Source: Planococcus sp. CPCC 101016
GTDB taxonomy: Bacteria > Bacillota > Bacilli > Bacillales_A > Planococcaceae
DNA: 64,000 nt
Assembly: GCF_007859295.1 (NCBI RefSeq)
Contig: NZ_VOHB01000003.1
Coordinates: 310,001 to 374,000 of the forward strand
Direction: 5' to 3'
Shown here: positions 59,034-64,000 of the stretch, piece after piece
How positions within the stretch are numbered: the first letter of the stretch is position 1
Layout: the number at the start of each line of letters is the position of its first letter
Translations under genes and position numbers: made by a program
The notes under the pieces: generated by a model
Databases searched by the model: none
What the model was told of the DNA's origin: nothing
What the model saw: the letters and a program-made list of their open reading frames with translations, nothing else

Positions 59034-60356
59034 ATGTTAAGTATTATTGGTTTATTGACCATTGTGGTCATTGTCGCATTACTCATCAGCAATAAAATCA
59101 CACCGATTGTAGCGCTTGTTCTGGTGCCGATTGTTTCTGCATTTGTGGCGGGATTCAGCTTTGCTGAAATCGGCGAGTTTTTCAATAGCGGCATCGACTC
59201 CGTTATGAGCGTCGTCATCATGTTCATCTTCGCTATCCTGTTTTTCGGCATCATGCAGGACGTGGGCCTGTTCGATCCCTTGATCAACAAGATGATCGCG
59301 GTATCACGCGGAAATGTCATCGCCGTAGCTGTCGGAACCGTATTGATTGCATCCGTGGCACAGCTTGACGGTTCAGGCGCTTCCACTTTCCTAATCAGCA
59401 TCCCTGCTTTATTGCCATTATACAAACGCTTGAAAATGAACCCTTACTTATTGCTTCTTCTGGTCGGGATGTCCGCCAGCATCATGAACATGCTGCCATG
59501 GGGAGGTCCGCTTGGCCGCACCGCAGCCGTTCTCGGTATGGATGTCACGGAACTGTGGCGCCCCTTGATCAAAGTCCAGGTGATCGGCTTAGTGCTACTG
59601 ATCGGCCTTGCGGTTTTATTGGCCATCCGTGAAAAACGCTTGATCGCCAAACGAGGCGACTTCAACGAAGAAATTTACAAAGAAGCCCAACCGGTTGTCA
59701 AAGACTCACAGGACGAGGCGTCTCTAAAAGCTGCTTCCCTGCGACGTCCAAAACTTCTATGGGCCAATACCATTCTTGCTTTGGCCGTCATTGGTGTGCT
59801 TGTATGGGGCGTCATTCCTGCAGGCTTCGCGTTCATGATCGGCGTCAGTCTGGCCTTGCCACTCAATTATCCAAACATGAAAGACCAAATGGACCGAATC
59901 AAAGACCATGCACCAAGTGCTTTATTGATGGCTGCCATCATCTTGGCGGCAGGTTCGTTCCTTGGTATTCTAAATGGCACATTGATGCTCGATTCCATCG
60001 CCAATGATTTGGTGAAAATCCTGCCGGCTTTCGTCATTCCTTATCTTCACATCATCATTGGATTTTTCGGTGTTCCATTTGATTTATTGCTCAGTACCGA
60101 CGCTTATTATTTCGCGTTGCTGCCGATTGTTGAGCAAGTGGTTACGCAATTTGGTGTATCGTCGCTTTCTGCTGCATATGCTATGGTTATCGGCAACATC
60201 ATCGGCACGTTCGTCAGCCCGTTTTCACCGGCCCTTTGGTTGGCACTTGGTTTAGCCGGTCTTGAAATGGGCCGCCACATCCGCTATTCGCTCTTTATCA
60301 TGTGGGGATTCAGCATTGTCTTGCTTGGAATTTCAATTTTAATCGGTGTTGTATAA
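59034..60356 (+). CDS. citM: CitMHS-family citrate/metal:H+ symporter
   Basis: This 440-residue protein has about twelve membrane segments. 'MLSIIGLLTIVVIVALLISNKITPIVALVLVP' and 'DGSGASTFLISIPALLPLYKRL' plus the central 'MLPWGGPLGRTAAVLG' are CitMHS signatures. Members carry citrate complexed with Mg or Ca/Fe ions into the cell. GAGGAGG lies about 8 bp before ATG 59034. The upstream CitS/CitT-type system and cre site fit citrate-induced, glucose-repressed expression, as in B. subtilis citM. Confidence 0.93.
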   Translation: MLSIIGLLTIVVIVALLISNKITPIVALVLVPIVSAFVAGFSFAEIGEFFNSGIDSVMSVVIMFIFAILFFGIMQDVGLFDPLINKMIAVSRGNVIAVAVGTVLIASVAQLDGSGASTFLISIPALLPLYKRLKMNPYLLLLLVGMSASIMNMLPWGGPLGRTAAVLGMDVTELWRPLIKVQVIGLVLLIGLAVLLAIREKRLIAKRGDFNEEIYKEAQPVVKDSQDEASLKAASLRRPKLLWANTILALAVIGVLVWGVIPAGFAFMIGVSLALPLNYPNMKDQMDRIKDHAPSALLMAAIILAAGSFLGILNGTLMLDSIANDLVKILPAFVIPYLHIIIGFFGVPFDLLLSTDAYYFALLPIVEQVVTQFGVSSLSAAYAMVIGNIIGTFVSPFSPALWLALGLAGLEMGRHIRYSLFIMWGFSIVLLGISILIGVV

Positions 60357-60369
60357 AAATTTCAGTAAG

Positions 60370-60403
60370 GGCAACTGCGATTGACACCGCAGTTGCCTTT
60401 TTT
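60370..60403 (+). terminator. terminator of citM
   Basis: GGCAACTGCG (60370-60379) pairs perfectly with CGCAGTTGCC (60388-60397), then TTTTTT. Confidence 0.92.
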
Positions 60404-60439
60404 GTATGGATTTCTTTGATTGTTTGCGGAATATCAAGA

Positions 60440-60499
60440 TTTATGGTCGCTCAGGAAGATTTGCAGTCGCTCAGCGAAATTTACGGGCGTTCAGCCCCA
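60440..60499. repeat. three 20-bp units with TTTRYRGTCGCTCA core
   Basis: Units start at 60440, 60460 and 60480; a partial unit (TTTGCGGAATATCAAGA) precedes them. The core and period are the same as at 52169 and 56285. The GCACGGCAGA hairpin follows directly. Confidence 0.7.
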
Positions 60500-60506
60500 A
60501 TTGCAT

Positions 60507-60541
60507 AAAAAAAGCACGGCAGAAAGACTCTGCCGCGCGCT
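60507..60541 (-). terminator. terminator of the SIS gene
   Basis: GCACGGCAGA pairs with TCTGCCGCGC (about 60514-60539, one mismatch), with an A run before it on the plus strand. The stem sequence is shared with hairpin 1 at 52309-52333. Confidence 0.8.
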
Positions 60542-60548
60542 AAAACAT

Positions 60549-61283
60549 TCAAGACAACAAAGCAATCCGACTGCTGTATTTGTCGATCAGCTGCGTATTG
60601 TGTGCGTCTGCCCCGTCGATATTGCCGCTCAGGAAAATAGGCGGTTCAAAGCCTGTATCGGCCATTTCTTTGATGGCTTCTGCAAAAACAGCGTTCAAGA
60701 TAGCTGCTCCGACAACAGTCGAGGTCGGGCCGAACGGGACGTCAACGCCTTCATACGAAAGGATCGCATCTCCCGGAACCGAGTGGTTGTCGATGACCAA
60801 ATCCACCGAGTTGAACAGGTGTTGTCCGGTTTTGTGGCGGGAAGGCTGGCTTTTGGAATACTCGAGCGACGTCAGGCCAATAACGAATGCCCCTTTCTCA
60901 CGCGCAGCGAGTGCGACGTCTACCGGTACCGGATTTCGGCCAGAGGTGGAGATAACAAAAACTACATCGTCCGGACCAAAATCCTGTTCCTGCAAAAAAC
61001 CGGACGCATAATCATTTTTTCGCTCGAGCTGCGAGGATTGAACCGCCCCTTCATGCAGCATCAACGGTTCCACAAAAATCGGCTTGATCGGCACCAATCC
61101 GCCGGCGCGGTAAAACACTTCCTCTGTTAAAATATGCGAATGGCCGCATCCAAATAACTGGACGATTCCACCGGCCTGAATCGCATTCGCCACTTTTCCG
61201 GCGGCCTCTTTCATAGCCTGCTGTTCATTTTTCTCCACAAGCTCCAGGCGTTCCTGCGCTTTTTTGAAATAACTGCTTAACAT
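60549..61283 (-). CDS. SIS-domain sugar-phosphate-binding protein (UPF0309 family)
   Basis: About 244 residues with one SIS domain: 'GIVQLFGCGHSHILTEEVFYRAGGLVPIKPIF', 'DVVFVISTSGRNPVPVDVALAAREKGAFVIGLTSLEYS' (STSGRN phosphate loop) and 'FGPTSTVVGAAILNAVFAEAI'. SIS proteins isomerise or sense phosphosugars. It is the last gene of the PTS-lactonase-creatininase cluster, so it probably isomerises the phosphorylated intermediate of that pathway. ATG 61283 has GGAG 8 bp upstream. Confidence 0.88.
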   Translation of the reverse strand: MLSSYFKKAQERLELVEKNEQQAMKEAAGKVANAIQAGGIVQLFGCGHSHILTEEVFYRAGGLVPIKPIFVEPLMLHEGAVQSSQLERKNDYASGFLQEQDFGPDDVVFVISTSGRNPVPVDVALAAREKGAFVIGLTSLEYSKSQPSRHKTGQHLFNSVDLVIDNHSVPGDAILSYEGVDVPFGPTSTVVGAAILNAVFAEAIKEMADTGFEPPIFLSGNIDGADAHNTQLIDKYSSRIALLS

Positions 61284-61317
61284 GTTACCAGCTCCAGACA
61301 ATTTTATGATTTACATT

Positions 61318-62055
61318 TCATTTCTGATCCACTGATCTTTTCGCTTCCTCGATCAGCTCCACCATATTCGCCAAAGCAACTTCGATGATGGCCTTGCCTT
61401 TTTCTTTGCTTGCCAATGTCGCATCTCCTAAAACCGCGGAAGCCGTAAACTCTTCCCATGGCGTCGGTGTTACGTCGGCGCTCATTGGTATATTGGGTAT
61501 ATCAGAAATGGCTTTGGTCATGTCGACGTATTGCTCTGCCAAATATAGCATATATGAGGTTTCAATTTCACAAGCGTGAAAATAGCTGGCGTGAGCTGAC
61601 GGAGTCTCCCTCAGCTCATCGGTGATTTTTTTGATACCCGGATAAAACAAATAAAGCACTTTTAAATCTGGAACCTTTTCATACAAATGGCGGGCAGCTT
61701 CCTTTATTGCCACGGCGTTTCCCAAGTGGCTGTTGAGCATGACGAAAACGCGAAATCCCTGCTGATAGAGGCTGACTCCAATATCGCAAATTAAGTTGAT
61801 CAGTGACTGATTGCTGACAGTGATGCTGCCTGGAAAGTTTTTCAAGCTCCAGACTTGTCCATAAGGCAGAGTCGGCAGGATGAAAGCATTTGTTTTCGAC
61901 GCCACCCTTTCCGCCAGTTGTTCGGCCAAATAATTGTCCGTGCCAAGCGGCAGATGGGGACCATGCGCTTCGACTGCACCTATAGGCAGGATGGCTACCT
62001 GGCTGTCTGCAATTTTCGCTTTTACCTCATAAGAATTTTCATTTTGAAAAATCAA
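61318..62055 (-). CDS. creatininase-family amidohydrolase
   Basis: About 245 residues of the creatininase family. The metal-binding residues appear in 'LPIGAVEAHGPHLPLGTDNYLAEQ' (Glu, His, Asp) and 'HACEIETSYML' (Glu); the usual NGHGGN loop is altered to 'LNSHLGN'. Members open cyclic amides or act in lactone/amide catabolism; the altered loop suggests a different substrate from creatinine. The start is TTG 62055 with AGGAGG 8 bp upstream; an open frame continues to 62352 but overlaps the next gene. The neighbouring lactonase-like gene ends 13 bp upstream. Confidence 0.85.
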   Translation of the reverse strand: MIFQNENSYEVKAKIADSQVAILPIGAVEAHGPHLPLGTDNYLAEQLAERVASKTNAFILPTLPYGQVWSLKNFPGSITVSNQSLINLICDIGVSLYQQGFRVFVMLNSHLGNAVAIKEAARHLYEKVPDLKVLYLFYPGIKKITDELRETPSAHASYFHACEIETSYMLYLAEQYVDMTKAISDIPNIPMSADVTPTPWEEFTASAVLGDATLASKEKGKAIIEVALANMVELIEEAKRSVDQK

Positions 62056-62068
62056 AGCTGCTCGCCTC

Positions 62069-63061
62069 CTATTTATTGAACGTAAAGCACCGTGCCGGAT
62101 TTTCAACGAAGAATTTATTGACCAGCGCTTCTCCGTCAAATCCTTGGCGATTGGCGTCGTCAATAAACCGGGGTACCCATTTCGCGATAATGTATTCAAG
62201 GCCGAGGCCATAATCGTAATGCTTGTAGTAAGATTTTCTGGCAGTGTCTCCACTGACCAGGATTTGATTTTCATAGCCTTTTTTGACCAGCTCCAAGATG
62301 CACTGGATTCGTGTACTTTCAGGAGCGTATTTGATTTTGGCAATTCCGTCAAAGCTTAGGTATGCGCCTGTTTTCGCTACCTGCTCGTGGTAATAAGGAT
62401 CCGGATTGCGGTCCATATGCCCAAAGCTCATGTAGGACAGATCGATGCCTTCAGATTCCAGCAATTCAATTTGCTCGAGCCCCATCGTCCCTGCCTCTGT
62501 ATGGGAATGAAGCGGCGCTTTCGTTTCCATATGCGCCCGCGCAACTGCCCGCAAGGTCTTTTCCTCAAGTGGTGTGATTCTGTTATAGCCTGTGCCGAAC
62601 TTCACCTGCCCCGCTTTATAAGGCGTATCCTCAAGCCCCTCTTCCACTTCCCTGATGACAAAATCAGTTAAGTCGTTGATACTGGCTGACTCGATCCATT
62701 CATTGTAGGTTCGGTAGTTGCCAATGATGGGTTTTAATCGATCTACGATTCCCGCATCCCATAAAAAACTTTTATTAAATCCTGCGGTTCCCACAATATG
62801 AATGTCCAGTTCGTCTGAAATTTCCTTCACAGCCTGGACATCCCGTCCATAATCGACTGCCGTCGCATCCACAATTGACTTGCCGCCATGGCGTTTAAAG
62901 TCTGCCACGTCCTGTTTTGATTTTTCCTTGTCATCAAGCAACAGATCGTCCGCCTCTTTTTCAACCCAATAGGACGGACGGCACACAATGTGTTCATGGG
63001 AATACGTAAACCCAAAATCTGACGGACGGATATCCCCGCGCAATGTCCGAATAAAACTCAC
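62069..63061 (-). CDS. phosphotriesterase-like lactonase family protein
   Basis: This 330-residue TIM-barrel metallohydrolase has the first metal motif 'TYSHEHIVCRPSYW' (HxH), a bridging-Lys region 'GQVKFGTGYN', 'APLHSHTEAG' and 'FGHMDRNPDP' (metal His) and 'LVSGDTARKSYY' (metal Asp). Proteins of this group next to UlaA-type PTS genes in mycoplasmas are known to hydrolyse pentono-1,4-lactone 5-phosphates. Here it also lies next to an UlaA-like IIC, so a phosphorylated aldonolactone or ascorbate-like substrate is likely. Confidence 0.87.
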   Translation of the reverse strand: MSFIRTLRGDIRPSDFGFTYSHEHIVCRPSYWVEKEADDLLLDDKEKSKQDVADFKRHGGKSIVDATAVDYGRDVQAVKEISDELDIHIVGTAGFNKSFLWDAGIVDRLKPIIGNYRTYNEWIESASINDLTDFVIREVEEGLEDTPYKAGQVKFGTGYNRITPLEEKTLRAVARAHMETKAPLHSHTEAGTMGLEQIELLESEGIDLSYMSFGHMDRNPDPYYHEQVAKTGAYLSFDGIAKIKYAPESTRIQCILELVKKGYENQILVSGDTARKSYYKHYDYGLGLEYIIAKWVPRFIDDANRQGFDGEALVNKFFVENPARCFTFNK

Positions 63062-63084
63062 GTGATTTCCTCCTTCTTTGAAAT

Positions 63085-64000
63085 TTACAGCAGCAATTGT
63101 GCCAACAGTCGAATAACCGGTCCTAAAATGAACATATCCGAGTCAGCTGCCCACATCGCTGTGTCCGGAACTGTACCTGCCAGCAGGAATCGGACGGTGA
63201 TGAATTGGCCCCACGCGACAACTGTCGCCGTAACGAATCCACCCATCACGGCTCCCCGCACTCCGCCTGTTAAGTTGCCGAATACGCCGGCTGAAGCGGA
63301 GTGAAAGAACAATACGATCATCGTCGGTACAAAGATGTACCCGACTGCATTCCCCAGAACCACCAGCCATAATATGGCTCCGACAAACGATCCGAGAAAA
63401 CCAAGAATGACGGCATTCGGTGCATAGGGAAAGAGAATCGGATTGTCCAGTGCCGGTCTTGCACCAGGCACTATTTTGGTCGCAATCCCTTTAAAGGCCG
63501 GAACAATCTCCCCAATGAACATCCGAACTCCTGTCAATACCACTGCAATCCCTGCCGTAAAGGTGAACGACTGGATGATCGCATAGACAATGAAACTTTG
63601 GTTTCCGGAACTGGCGACCAATTCCGCCGCTCCAGGCGTGTCTTTGAAAGAAATGATGATGGCTCCAGTTAAGAACAATAAGCCCATCGTCAATGCTGTA
63701 ATCACATTGGAATCTCTCAAAAACTCCAGGCCTTTTGGCAAATTGATTTTTTCTGAATCATTTTCTTTATTGCCCCACAGCATTCCGCCAAACGCCGCCA
63801 GCAATGCAACGGACGCTGATGTATGTCCAAGGGCGATATTGTCATTCCCAACTATTCTTCGCATAAAGGGCTGCGTCAATGCCGGTTGTACTGTCCAGTA
63901 AATCCCCATGATGACCGACAGGAAAATCACCAGTCTCCAAAACGATACATCGGGAGAAGTGTGAACTGCGATTCCTGCAAAAATAGTCGTTGTCCAAAAC
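63085..64000 (-). CDS. PTS ascorbate-type IIC transporter (UlaA/SgaT family), 5'-truncated by the window
   Basis: More than 305 residues are visible; the frame continues beyond 64000. The protein is very hydrophobic. 'FIGEIVPAFKGIATKIVPGARPALDNPILFPYAPNAVILGFLGSFVGAI' is a strong UlaA/SgaT-family signature, and the C-terminus 'LGPVIRLLAQLLL' is complete. It imports and phosphorylates L-ascorbate or a related lactone with IIA/IIB partners that should be encoded to the right of the window. It is the first visible gene of the four-gene minus-strand cluster. Confidence 0.88.
   Translation of the reverse strand, partial: FWTTTIFAGIAVHTSPDVSFWRLVIFLSVIMGIYWTVQPALTQPFMRRIVGNDNIALGHTSASVALLAAFGGMLWGNKENDSEKINLPKGLEFLRDSNVITALTMGLLFLTGAIIISFKDTPGAAELVASSGNQSFIVYAIIQSFTFTAGIAVVLTGVRMFIGEIVPAFKGIATKIVPGARPALDNPILFPYAPNAVILGFLGSFVGAILWLVVLGNAVGYIFVPTMIVLFFHSASAGVFGNLTGGVRGAVMGGFVTATVVAWGQFITVRFLLAGTVPDTAMWAADSDMFILGPVIRLLAQLLL

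Noticed and set aside
61318..62352. A 344-residue version of the creatininase
   Set aside because: The first 99 residues overlap the phosphotriesterase-like gene in another frame; the TTG at 62055 with AGGAGG gives a normal-length family member.
1..64000. Secondary-metabolite cluster, prophage, integrated element or tRNA genes
   Set aside because: No synthase, integrase, transposase, structural phage gene or cloverleaf was found on reading both strands; the repeats present carry no protein.

Overview
The window looks like chromosomal DNA of a low-to-moderate-GC Gram-positive of the Bacillaceae/Planococcaceae type (Planococcus-like is my best guess). The reasons are AGGAGG-type ribosome binding sites, frequent TTG/GTG starts, hairpin-plus-U-run terminators at most gene ends, CcpA-type cre sites, and families typical of this group (YesM/YesN, flotillin, YdhK, F510_1955, DUF4306, CitST/CitM). 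I see no rRNA, tRNA, prophage, transposase or CRISPR-Cas locus. The assignment is by gene content, not by a marker gene.

Layout. 0.1-5.5 kb: a tetronate-type sugar-acid module (PrpR-like regulator, KdgT-like permease, DUF1537 kinase, PdxA2-like dehydrogenase). 5.6-12.4 kb: an RCC1-repeat protein, a lipoprotein, a GNAT enzyme, a GAF-GAF-PAS-GGDEF-EAL protein and a secreted protein with an internal duplication. 12.5-26.1 kb: a galactoside-utilisation locus on the minus strand. A YesN/YesM two-component system lies upstream of a sugar ABC importer (binding protein and two permeases, no ATPase) and three glycosidases (GH36 alpha-galactosidase, GH35 and GH42 beta-galactosidases), interspersed with palindromic repeat elements. 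26.3-33 kb: flotillin, several tiny membrane proteins, a DUF4306 protein with a frayed C-terminus, and a PBP2a/PBP3-like lipoprotein whose SxxK active site has been replaced. 33-41.5 kb: a CPBP protease, a MarR-controlled heterodimeric ABC exporter, a stand-alone sigma-region-2-like protein and assorted enzymes. 41.8-45.2 kb: a cupin-XRE regulator divergent from an MHS-family transporter and an ornithine-cyclodeaminase-family gene. 45.5-49.4 kb: a methyltransferase, an ABC-2 exporter and an acetyltransferase. 49.5-56.2 kb: a probable metal (copper) stress block with two SHOCT proteins, a four-helix Cys-rich copper-binding protein, an FAD oxidoreductase, an OmpR/EnvZ-type system, an F510_1955 lipoprotein and a YdhK lipoprotein. 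56.5-60.4 kb: a CitS/CitT/CitM-type citrate system. 60.5-64 kb: a SIS protein, a creatininase, a phosphotriesterase-like lactonase and an UlaA-type PTS IIC that runs off the right edge.

The most unusual signals are: (1) arrays of degenerate 20-21 bp units in six intergenic places, with different cores but nearly the same period, two of them followed by the same hairpin; (2) the PBP with intact SxN and KSGT boxes but Pro and Gln in place of the catalytic Ser and Lys; (3) a PrpR-type regulator without a GAFTGA loop, next to a sigma-A-like promoter that carries a 14-bp direct repeat and a cre site; (4) the PTS-lactonase-creatininase-SIS cassette; and (5) a DUF4306 gene whose reading frame runs through one of the arrays, a terminator and a convergent small gene.
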